64,000 nucleotides of DNA, from contig CM049311.1 in NCBI GenBank assembly GCA_026874595.1, forward strand, positions 10,819,676-10,883,675, given 5' to 3'. The position numbers and the translations under genes are program-made. Below the pieces are notes generated by a model. It worked only from the letters and a program-made list of their open reading frames with translations. It was not told where the DNA came from and did not search any database. Positions 1 to 10,518 of the stretch are shown here, in pieces (the first letter of the stretch is position 1; every line of letters starts with the position of its first letter). The stretch is from Sipunculus nudus. Taxonomy: Eukaryota > Annelida > Sipuncula > Golfingiida > Sipunculidae.

Positions 1-584
1 GGTTATGTTTTTGCCGGCAAAGTTTTGTCTGTTAATTTGTTTACCAGTCAGATACAAAAAACAATAGATTAAAGTTTGGGCCTGATCCGGATCACCATTC
101 GGATCGAGGAATTTTATTAAGGAAAAAGTGCTGCATTTCTAACAATGCAATATGGAGGTAATGAGCTGCCTTTGCGGAGATCTCCACCTCCTGGACTATC
201 ATTGAACTATTGAGTATGCTGTCTTAATATCGAAATTTAATCTTTTCTACGGTACATGGACTACTGCCTTGCTTAATGTGGTGGACTTTTGCTACAGTAT
301 TAATATTTAAAGCTCTTTGCTCCCAACATGGCTAAACTTTCTCTTTTTACATATACTTAACATCAACAATTTATTTAAAAGGACATACTTACATACGACA
401 TAACAAGCTTACATATTAAATAGCATACAAAAACAAACAGACATAATCCTGGACATAATATTACATAACACATACTAAACGAACCTAGTAATATGTGCCT
501 TATTCCTTTTCCCTAACAGGTAGGGGAATGAGATCCAACATTTCACCCATTTTTTAATATTAGTCCTGCTTTCTTTCTTTCTAA
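1..584. other. AT-rich sequence, no gene recognised
   Basis: No open frame of note, no repeat shared with the rest of the window and no RNA-gene boxes were seen. It ends where similarity to the 45.2 kb repeat copy begins. Confidence 0.5.
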
Positions 585-1339
585 ACTGTTAAATTAGTTC
601 CATATATATTCTACGCAAAATGAAACTCATCCTAATGAAAAATTGTCATGTGTATCCGGTTGAAGCACTTCCTTGGTGACTTGCAATATTTTTTAAATAT
701 GAAATCTCTCTAATGAAAAAATGAAATTGAGTAGCCTTCAAGGTTCAGGTTTGTTAAAAAGCGTTTAGGGGAACCATTGAAAGGTGAAATATCACACCTG
801 TATCGGAATTTATAAAAAAAGAATCTTTGTTAAAGGGAAGAGAAAATTTCCCTTGAATTCAATAAATTTATCACAAACTACCCGACGATATATGAACCAT
901 GATATGTCAGCATGACACATTTGAATCGCTTAGTAAGTATGGTTCTTTCAGGCGTGAAAGACGACGTTTGACAACGTGACGGACACGTGTTATACAATGT
1001 TTACCAGATGGGATTACACACGGTGCTAAAGTCATATCGTGTATCTGAATGTTTTGAGTGTGCTTGATACTCGAGAAAGGTTTATATGAGTACGCCACAC
1101 GAATCATCATGACTGCCAAACTTAATAAAAATTAAGTGTTTTAGAATTTAATTTTCATGTGCCTCATATACATGTATTGTTATATTGGGTCGTTCCTGAA
1201 TTGGCCTTGTCTCCTTTGCACCCTGTAGAATCAGATACTTTATAACATAGCATTAGATATGCTGCAACACATAATGTAAACACACAACATGATAATTATT
1301 CTTAATTAATAATAATTAAGCTTTCGTGAGCTGACAGAG

Positions 1340-3112
1340 CAAAGGCAAGATCAAAGGCCGACATTCCGTATTTCATAGAATGTCGGACAAAGCCAATGTC
1401 CACATTTCACTGACTGCCTAACAAAGGCAGTGCCCAGATTACAAAGACTGTCAGACAGAGGCAATGCCAAGATTTCATGGACTGCCGGACAGGGCCAATA
1501 CCCCAAATTCCATAGACTACCGGACAGAGCCAATATCCAGATTTCATAGAATGTCGGACAGAGCCAGTGCCCAGGATTCATAGACTGTCGGACAGAGCCG
1601 ATGCGCAAATTTCATAGATTTCGGATACAGCCAATGCTCAGATTTCATCAAATGTCGGACAGAGCCTATGTCCACATTTCACAAATTGTCGGACATAGCC
1701 TTGCCCAGATTTCATAAACTGTCGGACAGAGCCATACTCACATTTCACAGAGTGTCAGAGCCGATGCCAAAATTACATCTCGACTATCGGCGAGAGCAAA
1801 TGTCCCAAATTCGTTAAACTGCCAGACAGAGCCAATACCTAGATTTCATAGACTGGTGGACAGAGCCAATACCCAGATTTCATTGAATGTCAGTAAAAGC
1901 CAGTGCTTAGATTTTATAATTTGTCGGGAACAGCCACTGCCCAGAGCCTCCGAGTGTCGATCAGAGAAAATGTGCATATTTCATGGACTGTCGGCCAGAG
2001 CCGATTCCATGATTCCATAGAATGTGGGACAGAGCCAGTGCCAAGGATTCACAGAATGTCAGACACAGCCAATGCCCAGATTTCATAACATGTCGGACAG
2101 AGCCAATGTCCACATTTCACAAATTGTCGGACATAGCCTTGCCCGGATTTCATAAACTGTCGGCAGAGCCGTGCCATGATTCCATAAACTGACGGAAAGA
2201 TTAAATTGCCAAGATATCATTGACTGTCGGCCAGAGCCGATACCTATATTTCACAGACTGTCGGGCAGAGCCATGCCCAGATTTCATGAAATGTCGGACA
2301 GAGCCATACTCACATTTCACAGACTGTCAGAGACAATACCAAAATTACATAGACTGTCGGCGAGAGCAAATGTCCCAAATTCAACAGACTGACAGACAGA
2401 GCCAATACCTAGATTTCAGTGAATGTCAGTAAAAGCCAGTGCTTAGATTTCATAATTTGTCGGGAACAGCCACTGCCCAGAGTCTCAGAGTGTCGATCAG
2501 AGAAAATATGCAGTTTTCATAGAATTTCGGACAGAGCCGATTCCAAAATTTCATAGACTGTCGGACAGAGTCTTTCTCAGATCACATAAATTGGCGGACA
2601 GAGCCATGCCCATATTAAATAGACTGTCGGACAGAGCCATGTTCAGATTTCATGGACTCTAGGACAGAGCCATGCTCGGATTCCATAGACTGTCGGGAAG
2701 AGCAAACGCCCAGATTTCGTTTAACGTCGGACAGAGCAAATGCCCATATTTCATAACCTGTTGGACACAGCCGTGCCCATACTTCATGGACTGTCGGCCA
2801 AAGCCGATTCCCAGATTTCATAGCTTGTCGGACACAGCCGTGCCAATATTCCATAGACTGTCGGACAGAGCCATGCCCATATTTAATAGAATGTCGGGAA
2901 GAGCAAACGCCCTGATTTCATTAAACGTCGAACAGAGCCAATGCCCAGATTTCATAGACTGTCCCACTGAACCAATGCCCTGTTTTCAAGAACTGTCGGC
3001 CAGAGCCGATTCCCAGTTTTCACAGCCTGTCGGACATGCCCAGATTTCATTGAATGTCGGAGATAGCCAATGTCCACATTTCATAGATTGTCGGATAGAG
3101 CCAATGTTGACA
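1340..3112. repeat. 34-35 bp minisatellite array, long copy (about 50 units)
   Basis: Units read roughly GACTGTCGGACAGAGCCAAT followed by GCCCAGATTTCATA. Spacing is 34 or 35 bp with many point differences. Each unit is centred on CTGTCGGACAG, an 11-bp near-palindrome with 5-bp arms. Because 34 is not a multiple of three, the reading frame rotates from unit to unit. Open frames across the array (for example 2672-3280) are therefore by-products. A homologous array of about 22 units lies at 45895-46650. Confidence 0.9.
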
Positions 3113-3131
3113 CCGTGGGAGAAATGGGTAC

Positions 3132-3134
<3 letters not shown>

Positions 3135-3168
<34 letters not shown>

Positions 3169-3172
3169 CATG
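3135..3172. repeat. (CA)n/(TA)n microsatellite
   Basis: A short CA run passes into TA steps immediately after the minisatellite in copy A. At the same place copy B has an AT-rich run (46680-46750). Confidence 0.85.
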
Positions 3173-4248
3173 TTTATATTTATTTATATATTAAACATGT
3201 CATTTTGTGTTACTTTATATATGTCTACAGCATACCAGTTTGTTTCGATGCCAGGTCTGCAAAACAGATTTCTTCATTAATAAAATAAGCAAAAAATTCC
3301 AAATTACTGCTAAATCGTTAAACGAACAAATAGTTTCATTGTTACTTGCAAGTGAGAAACGACTATAAATTTATCTTCTCAAACGTCCTAAATCTGAAAT
3401 GGTATTCTATTTTTTTTTATCTGAAGGAGTACTGTTTCATAATATTTTACTTTATTAAAGCATTTTATATTGGTTCTGTCTCCTAAAACCATATTAAACA
3501 TGTAATTACAAACAAACACGTATGGCTCGAATATATGTATTCATGAGCCTCATTACTGTATACAACCTGACTACAGTTTGGCCTAGCTCAAGGACTTGTC
3601 TCATTTCACGTTCGTATCAGACCTGGGCTATTTATTGATCACAGTTATTGCACCTTGAAGTACTAGATATCATTAAACATCTTTAGTGTTGATCAGTAAA
3701 TGTTGTGACAGAGAGGTTAAGGAATTATTTATGTACCAGCTAATCTTCAGTGGCGTCAATTCATCTTCAAGGGTTGGGGATGACTCGAAGTAGGAGGGTA
3801 ATCAATGTTTTATATTGTATTTTTAAATATACCTTTGATTGTCTGTGTTACATATTTCAAATGTAAGTGCATTTTTATACAATAAGACATTAAGTATATT
3901 TCCCTATAGGTTTCTTCTTAACCAGGCTTAGATACAAAGTATTTCATAGTAATCTCGGAAATGGAACCAATAATATTAATATCTGATTTTCTGAATAGCA
4001 GGGTGATGATAACATTGAGCACCACCATCCCCCCCCCCTTTGCTAAAGAGTGGATGAAGGACATATACCCCCTGCCCCTTGTTATGGGTTCACAACTGAA
4101 ATGACACGAGTATGGAGCCCGGGTCCCCCGGTGTGTAATTCTTAGCCATGCACCAAGGCAACCCTGCCACCTGCATGACGCCACTGCTTACCTTGTTAGT
4201 TTTATCGCACTGGATATAAGACGCCTAATACTGACATTATAATATAAA

Positions 4249-4251
<3 letters not shown>

Positions 4252-4299
<48 letters not shown>
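4252..4299. repeat. (TA)n microsatellite
   Basis: An uninterrupted TA run marks the right edge of repeat copy A. Confidence 0.95.
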
Positions 4300-4301
<2 letters not shown>

Positions 4302-4983
4302 ATGCACGAGATTCTGGAATAATAGACACTTTAATAAAAAAAGTTCTTTCTTTTTCTTTTCACGAAAGTGTCACATAGTTAAAAGTCCATCTTCACAAGA
4401 TTGAGTTGCAAGCTTCGTTCAGTATTTCGTACCCAGTTAAGGGATAGATTGAGTCCAGATCCAGATTTGTTTATTCCAAGATATTCCATTACAATTTCTG
4501 GGATGGTGGTGCCTCGCTAGGAATGTAGGTATTGTCTTAGTTCGTTTTTTTGTAATAAAATCACGCAACCCCATACAAAACTCTTCGTTTTATACAGTGT
4601 GCAACCGGCCGGGGTATAGTTAAGCGATCACGGAGCACGTGTCGTTGTCTCCGATCAGCTCAGCTGATCAGATCTTCAAGTCCCTCTGATATTTTAGCCA
4701 GTTCTATTTGTTGCACTTTCTGGCAAAGGCACCTACTGTGTTTATGACTGCCAAGAGGTTCTTTTGTCGTGAAGCTGAAGTTAGCTATCTGTAGTCTGTC
4801 TTGGTTTGGCAAATTCTTTACTTTTGCTGTTAGGTACCACGTACCTCCAAGCCAGATATTTGATTCGATGTTTCAGGCCTTATGCTGTGTCTTTTCCTCA
4901 GGCTGCTGGTTACTGTTTTCGTTGTTCACAGCAGTTTTTGCAGCAGCTTTCTTCTTTTTTTTGGCTTTTAGTTCCGCTGTTTG
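4300..4983. other. Spacer between repeat A and viral-like relics
   Basis: No gene is recognised. The ORFs on the plus strand at 4769-5216 are Phe/Leu-rich mirror images of a lysine-rich minus-strand frame. Confidence 0.4.
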
Positions 4984-5244
4984 TTATGCTTTTTCTTCAG
5001 CTTCTTTCGTTTGTGCTTTCGTCATACGCGGTTGCTTGGCTGGTTTATCATCTGAATTTTTACCCCTTTTACCTTTTTGGTGTACTCCTTTTACCTTTTT
5101 GGGGTACTTCATTCGGGGTTTATGAAACTGCTTCAGCGTTGACAACTTGGTTGGTTGCTTCAATGTTTCTTTCAATAAATTGTTCTCGTTCATCGCTTGT
5201 TTGCACGCATATTTAAGAAATGCCAAGGAGTCTAACTCAGCCAT
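4984..5244 (-). CDS. Small lysine-rich protein, intact ORF in virus-like relic
   Basis: An 86-residue frame with an ATG start. The first 40 residues include a predicted helix (MAELDSLAFLKYACKQAMNE). The second half is strongly basic (KPRMKYPKKVKGVHQKGKRGK), followed by an Ala/Glu/Lys tail. The composition suggests nucleic-acid binding. It lies on the same strand as the neighbouring capsid-like relic and could be one of the small basic genes of the same element. I do not recognise a family; function is inferred from composition only. Confidence 0.4.
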   Translation of the reverse strand: MAELDSLAFLKYACKQAMNENNLLKETLKQPTKLSTLKQFHKPRMKYPKKVKGVHQKGKRGKNSDDKPAKQPRMTKAQTKEAEEKA

Positions 5245-5559
5245 TGTTGTATATGCAGTAGTAAAACTTCGTATCTTGATGAAGTGTACAATTTGTGAGC
5301 TGTAATAGCTGTGCAGACCTGAATTGTAGGGATACCTTTATACACGCATTTTTGCGTGAAATGACAGGAGTTTTCGCACCGATTGAAAAATTACAAGGCC
5401 GTTACAGGGGTGGTGTGATGTTTGTTCTTATCTGAAATATACACGACCATTACAGAAGTGGCGTTACGTGTTTTTGCGGTTTAACTGTTATCAGTTGAGA
5501 AAAAAGTGACACGGGTTGTTTTAGTCCGTTTTATTCTTGCTGCGTAATGGTGGCAACCC

Positions 5560-7460
5560 TCTCTGAGAGCCTCCGATGAGGATTTCACTGTCATATTCAC
5601 CATCAATCGCAGCAGTAAAAGCTTTGTTGTTTGTACTACCGGGCCGTTGAGTTTTTCGGGTACACTACTTCACCGGTAGAATCTCCATAATCCATACGGG
5701 CATACAAAGTACTGTTTCGGGGTTCGTTTAAGTATTTTTCATTCCCTGCTCCAGTGCACATGTGGTTTAAATCCAGGGCCATAAGATTTGTTCCTTTCAA
5801 GAAATCGAATAAAGTAATCCGTGTATCTTCCATTGTAAGTCCCAGGGTACTCGACATTTGGAAGTAGGTCCTTTTATTTTTCCATTTTTGTAATTCATTC
5901 CTAAAGGAATGAGGGGTTTAGGTATTCCGATAAACTTGCCCACAATTTATCTAAGGTCTAAATTATTTAATTTTAAAATAGAGTTTGTATTTTCTCTACC
6001 TTGGATGGCAATAGTTTTCACAATCCCGATTAATATCTGGGGAGCACAACTTTGAAAATACTTTTAATTTCTGTTTGTACTTCGTTCTGATCTATCGTTT
6101 GGGTCCTCATTAAAACACATCTTTAAGGGTATCTGAACCGTGGTCCGGAGGAAATGTGGGATTCGTTACTTTCAATCAGTTTCATGGTGGGTCTGATAAG
6201 GTTCACGTGCAGATTCACTTTAGAAGTTTTTATTTGTTATATTTCCAGCTTTCTGCATGATAGCAAATTCTTTGGAGTTTTTGTATCGGAATTCGAAAAA
6301 CAAGGAGACTTTGTTTGCCTAATATCTTTCTTGGACTGTGAGATCAGCCTGTATTTTTGTCATGAAGGTAATAGATTTAGAAGTGACAGAAAACCCTTTC
6401 TATTGCATGGGGACTTCTGGAACAGGCATAAAGTTGTTCTTCTAGGGAGCGGTTAACTGATCTGGGTTGCTTTCAGGACATTTAACAAACACATCATCAT
6501 CTTGTTCAGGCAACGGCTTGTTCAGAGCAAGGATGTTTTTACCTTTCCATTCGCGAACCTTCTTTAATAAGATCCTACTAGTTCTTGAGGTATTACATTA
6601 GAATCTGATGCCATACATTGCTTCATGTAACTCCATACACTTTCTCGCATGTACGTTGGGATACCTGCATCTTTTGGTGGATGTTAAGGCTTCACTTTTT
6701 TCATTTTCTGCGGTTAGATACCGAAATCGGTCACCCGAAACGGGGTTTGTAGGTGCCATTGGGCCAAGTACAACGATTTTCTGATTTGTTTTACTTTGTT
6801 AGTAGCGTTTTCGTAAATTTCCATGTAAGTTCTACCTTCATAGAAGGGTTGGGGGTTGAATGGAATCATGTACTTGTAAACAGATTTTTCGTTGACTACA
6901 TAGTTATTACTTCTTGGACCGTTCATAATACCTTTATCTTTGGTAACAACTGAAAGCGGGAGATGACACAGATTACAGATTTTTCCTTCCTTAATTTAAT
7001 CAGCTTCTAACTTTGATGAGCTGGCTAACATAACAAGATTACGGAGCTGGAGCAACATAGGTTTTTCGTTGGGAGGTGGGCTCAGGGAATAATCATCAGG
7101 GTCCTCTGGTTCAGAAGAAAGCGGGACAGAATTAAAATACGCAGGTTCGTCTCTGTAAAACCCATTGGCTTCAGACAAGTACTGTTCTTTTCCACCTTCT
7201 GTGTGTGATATGTTTTGTGCCAGGTAACACCTGTGAAAGTACATGGTGGTGTTTTCCGTGATTACTTTCCCGTTCATTTTAATTTCCAAGTCACCGAAAA
7301 AAAGCTGGTGGAAATAAAGATAAAATGGTCTGCTAATTTTGACAAGGTATGTCATTTCCCTTCATGTTTGCAACAAACTCCGTTTGGAGTTTCAATGTGA
7401 AGCTCTAGCAGTTCAACTTCATTCGCAGGGATGTCAAACTCAATGGAGCCATCTTTCTGC
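5560..7460 (-). pseudogene. Capsid-like protein relic (F54H12.2-like family), frameshifted
   Basis: The minus-strand pieces read in order. Near 7455-7360 a frame gives GSIEFDIPANEVELLELHIE. At 7355-6996 a second frame contains FFGDLEIKMNGKVITENTT followed by FHRCYLAQ and later YFNSVPLS. At 6926-6714 is another open piece. At 5857-5636 a piece contains GTNLMALDLNHMCTGAG, and a frameshifted tail continues to about 5560. From memory, this order (IEFD-type opening strand, 'LF-DLEI-NGK', a YR-YL turn, a late G-x-L-x-x-x-DL strand) matches F54H12.2-like proteins. These are scattered through invertebrate genomes and attributed to virus-like/Maverick elements. At least two frameshifts and several stops are visible, so it is a relic. 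Whether 6926-6714 belongs to the same protein is uncertain. Confidence 0.45.
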
Positions 7461-7505
7461 TAGTCTGCTTGAGGAAAATTCCACCCATTTTTGGGAGGCT
7501 ATTTG

Positions 7506-7760
7506 TTATGTACGACATGAGGTGAAAAAGGTCCAGATTGTGAGAAATGCCGGGAGAAGCCATGTTTCAATAACCAGAACATCACAACCACTGATATTTT
7601 GTGTTGTTTTTGTCAATATATACAACCCATCTTTGGGCCAGTGTGACCATCCACAGTTAATCGTCACTCCCAGCTTTAAGAAGCCCCTTGAAAATGTCCA
7701 TGTTTTCACTATTGAAACCGTTAATGTAAGCATAATTAAATTCTTTAATTTCACTAAAAG
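7506..7760 (-). pseudogene. Unidentified minus-strand coding relic
   Basis: An 82-codon open frame and overlapping frames in the other phases (one containing NMDIFKGLLKAGSDD) suggest a decayed coding stretch just upstream, in transcription order, of the capsid-like relic. It may be the N-terminal part of that gene or a separate small gene. No domain is recognised. Confidence 0.25.
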
Positions 7761-8264
7761 TCATCAAATAATCGGTTAACACTTTAATGAAGCCATTTTA
7801 GATATCTGAGCCATTATCCCCCAGTTTTCCATGTATTAAACCCTGGGCCCTTCAGACCTAGGGAAAGGATTATCTCTGCTGTAACCTTCTTGTAAATTTT
7901 CTCTGGCTTCCAACCTGCAGCCACCATGATGTCCCAATACAATTCTGTAACGATTTCAACAGGTCACATGAAGCGCTGTTTATACACCCCATAAATATTG
8001 CGACTCTTGTTTCTTTATTCATTACGCAAATACATATCTTGCAAATAAATCAGTTCGTGAATTTTATTTTTTTATCATCTGCACAACATCATCATCAGCT
8101 AAAACGCAACCTGGTTTGGAGGTCTTTTGCTGTTTTTCGAAGGGGGAATGTTCTGAGTTGTTTCAGCTCAGTCTATCAGGTCGGGAAGTGGTTTCATGTA
8201 ATAGAGAGAGAAGGTCTTGGGATGTTGAAGGTTAAGATTTTTAATTGGAGATTGGTCATTGGTT
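7761..8264. other. Spacer in virus-like relic
   Basis: No sustained frame on the minus strand. The plus-strand ORF at 8039-8428 looks like an antisense shadow. Confidence 0.35.
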
Positions 8265-8507
8265 TTATTTTTTTCCCTGTCGGCTTAATTTCTTCTGAAG
8301 ATACAGAAATAGGTCGGAAAAATTATCATCCGTCATCTCTTGCGGAGGTTCCGCCACCACGTAACCGTTTTTGCTCTCACCCGTGTAGGGAACTTCCGAA
8401 TTCGGTCGATTGCCAGCCAAAATTTTAGCTTCGTCAAGTTCCAGAGTTTTCAATATGTCAGAAATTTCTAAATCTTCAGGTGACGGAGTGGGAGGAAAAT
8501 AAGTCAA
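8265..8507 (-). pseudogene. Acidic coding relic
   Basis: An open frame of about 80 codons without an ATG at its head (the first open codon is TTG). The product is rich in Asp/Glu/Pro (SPEDLEISDILKTLELDE; EMTDDNFSDLFLYLQKKL). It sits between the AT-hook ORF and the capsid-like relic on the same strand. It could be an acidic scaffold-like or activation-like segment; no family is recognised. Confidence 0.3.
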
Positions 8508-8628
8508 GGGAGCTAAATAGGTACTCCGTGGGGGCGATCGGTTTAAGGCTTAGTTTTTTTTTCTTTTTCTTTTCAGAGGGGTATCTTTTTGTAAGCTGGG
8601 GGCTCACCGCAAGTTGTAAAGCGTTTAG

Positions 8629-8763
8629 TCAATAAGGGTTGTTTTCTGCGAACCTGTAACGTTTCCTTAGTCTTTTTTCACGCTTTTCATTTTTCTTGGG
8701 TCGACCTCTCTTGGGAAGAGGGATTTTATCCGTGGATAGTTTAGGGGGTCTTCCTCTGGCCAT
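8629..8763 (-). CDS. 44-residue AT-hook protein
   Basis: ATG to TGA is intact. The peptide begins MARGRPPKLSTDK and continues LPKRGRPKKNEKREK, giving two AT-hook cores (RGRPPK and KRGRPKK) in the first 25 residues. A run of Arg/Lys follows. AT-hooks bind the minor groove of AT-rich DNA (established for the motif). The ORF lies inside the minus-strand cluster, so a role in packaging or organising the element's DNA is plausible but inferred. Confidence 0.5.
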   Translation of the reverse strand: MARGRPPKLSTDKIPLPKRGRPKKNEKREKRLRKRYRFAENNPY

Positions 8764-8979
8764 GTCTGGAGATTAGCAAAATATTTAAAACGATACAGAA
8801 ACCTTGCTTTTTATGTCTTCTTTTTTATTTCTTTTAGGATTTCGGACCTTAAACTCGGGTGGCGTAAAAGTTTAAAGTGTTGTTGAGCTTCTTTACACCA
8901 CATCTTATTTTGTACAGTTTTTTCAAAGATATTTTGGCAGCTTTGAGCATTTTCCAAAATCTGTCTCTCACGCATTTTC

Positions 8980-9340
8980 TCAGGGCCCTGATAATAACTT
9001 TTTATTAGGTTTTTCGTATTTCTCTCCCAATGTGTTGATTCTTTTTATCAAATCTTCATTTTCGCTTTTACATTTGAGAGCTGCCTTTTTCATAATTCTG
9101 GACACTTTTTTCTTGACCATGGCGTCCTTTTTGACCGTTTTAGTCGAATCTTTTCTTTTGGTTTTCTATTTAGTTTTACGTTATTTAGATTTCTTTCCTT
9201 ATTTATTGGTGGATTTTCTCTTTTGGCTTTTAGTGTTCCCCGTGTTCTTTTTGGACTTATTTATAGATTTGTTATTTGCGGACTTTTTGCGTTTCTTTAT
9301 AGAAGGGCCAGGATTGGGGGTTCTTGATTTCTTCTTTTGA
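8980..9340 (-). pseudogene. Lysine-rich basic protein relic
   Basis: One minus-strand frame from 9340 downwards is almost pure Lys/Ser/Asn/Thr (for example PSIKKRKKSANNKSINKSKK) and is broken by a few stop codons. The last part from the ATG at 9120 is intact for 46 codons (MVKKKVSRIMKKAALKCKSE and onwards, then ELL-type helix) and ends at 8980. It resembles histone-tail-like or virion-core DNA-condensing proteins in composition only. The Phe/Leu-rich plus-strand ORF at 9032-9340 is its mirror image. Confidence 0.4.
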
Positions 9341-9345
9341 GGTAT

Positions 9346-9645
9346 TTAAATCTTTGGGGTCACCGCTGTGCCATCATTCGGCAGGGGCAAAAAAGAAGCC
9401 AGCTGACTCAAATCTAAAGTTTCGGAAAAATCAAAGCTGTCCATGGTTTCAACCGGTTTTACCCTGGGACCTCGTGTTTCAGAGTGAAGTTTGTTTTTAA
9501 ACATTTTAATAGGGTATTTGATATGCGGCAGTCTGGAAAGGTTTCTTGCTGTTCGTTTGGTAACACTGATAGAACACTCATAGTAAAACAGCAATATTTC
9601 ATACATTTTGACAAAGCGTTTATTCTTACGCTTTGAATATTCCAT
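9346..9645 (-). CDS. Unrecognised 99-residue ORF in virus-like cluster
   Basis: The frame starts MEYSKRKNKRFVKMYEILLF, with a basic first half (TKRTARNLSRLPHIKYPIK) and an acidic/aliphatic end (MDSFDFSETLDLSQLASFL). It abuts the lysine-rich relic on the same strand. No family is recognised; it may be partial. Confidence 0.35.
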   Translation of the reverse strand: MEYSKRKNKRFVKMYEILLFYYECSISVTKRTARNLSRLPHIKYPIKMFKNKLHSETRGPRVKPVETMDSFDFSETLDLSQLASFLPLPNDGTAVTPKI

Positions 9646-9740
9646 TTTTCTAAATGAAATGAGCGAATATCATATCATTAAAACAGAAAAAGGCGCAACA
9701 CAATCTCAGTTTTTTTTTCACAGTAGAATAAGATCGTAAA

Positions 9741-10198
9741 TTACTCCCAGTGGTCCCAGCGTCGAATTCGGGCAGAATGGTTTGTCTGGGGATGTCGTTT
9801 TTTCTGGGTTTTTCCAATTTTCCCAAACACGACTCCCATCACGGAACACATCATGGCCGTCGAAAAAGCTTTGTCTTTAACGTAGCGAGAATAGTATTCT
9901 TTGAAGAGATAAGGGGGTCTGGTCGACAGGAACACAATCATCTCTAGCAAAACCCCACTATTCCCATGGCTATTATGTACTGCGTCGCCATGGCGCAAAA
10001 CGTTCCCAGTCCTTTGTACTTAACGGTAGCGGCGGTGCGAGGGATGTTAGCTTCATTCAGGCCCATGCACGAACTGAACCTCGTTGATGTAACGCCTTCC
10101 TTTAAGCACTTCCCCGGTTTGTATTCCCTTGTGACAGTATCACATTGCAGAGTTTGAAATGTGTCATGTAAAGCCAGCCAACACAACCAATCACACAC
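9741..10198 (-). pseudogene. Possible membrane-protein relic of virus-like element
   Basis: Two overlapping minus-strand frames (10198-9944 and 9998-9741) look like one coding region with a frameshift. The upstream part has ANIPRTAATVKYKGLGTF followed by a hydrophobic stretch (ATQYIIAMGIVGF). The downstream part ends with a basic segment KIGKTQKKRHPQTNHSARI and RRWDHWE before a stop. A short hydrophobic anchor plus basic tail is compatible with a small virion membrane or penton-associated protein, but no homologue is recognised. Confidence 0.3.
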
Positions 10199-10518
10199 AA
10201 CAAGGGTAAGGCATATGTAAAGTCAGTTTTACCAGTAGCAGTTATAAACACATCCAGATTTTGTTTAATGATATCTGTTTGTGTAAAATAAAATGCCCTC
10301 ACACTTACAAAATTAAAGAAAATAATTTGCCACACTTTGCCCTTAAAAAAACTGTCATTGAATTAAAAGATTCAAGTTGTCATTCCTAAAGATCTGGTCA
10401 GTTGTCCAGCAGCATGCAACAGGTCCATTCTTCCTGTGTCCCCCATAGTTTACAATGTAACTCTACTATAATAACAAGAAAATTTGAATTAAGATATTTA
10501 TTCTGTCTCCCTTGTTAG

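Larger units (their letters stand above)
585..4251. repeat. Long interspersed repeat, copy A (contains minisatellite)
   Basis: The sequence from the words aactgttaaattagttcc to just before the (TA)n tract at 4252 is collinear with 45232-47640. Both copies carry a unique left flank, a 34-35 bp minisatellite, the phrase gacaccNtgggaga at the array end, and a shared right flank ending near ttagttttatcgca. By eye the flanks are clearly homologous with scattered substitutions and indels. Copy A has a much longer array and about 200 extra bases near 3803-4000. No protein was recognised inside. The architecture (unique ends around a tandem core) recalls non-autonomous Helitron/Helentron-type or bivalve 'pearl' elements, but I did not find defining termini, so the class is open. 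Confidence 0.75.

Noticed and set aside
1340-3112. CRISPR-like array
   Set aside because: Repeats of about 34 bp are directly adjacent with no unique spacers, and the genome is eukaryotic.
2672-3280. 202-codon plus-strand ORF
   Set aside because: It lies wholly in the 34-bp minisatellite. The frame rotates between units, and similar open frames exist on both strands and in the other array.
4769-5216. Two hydrophobic plus-strand ORFs
   Set aside because: Antisense of the basic 86-residue minus-strand ORF and its upstream sequence.
9032-9340. Phe/Leu-rich plus-strand ORF resembling a membrane protein
   Set aside because: It is the complement of a lysine-rich minus-strand frame that fits its neighbours.
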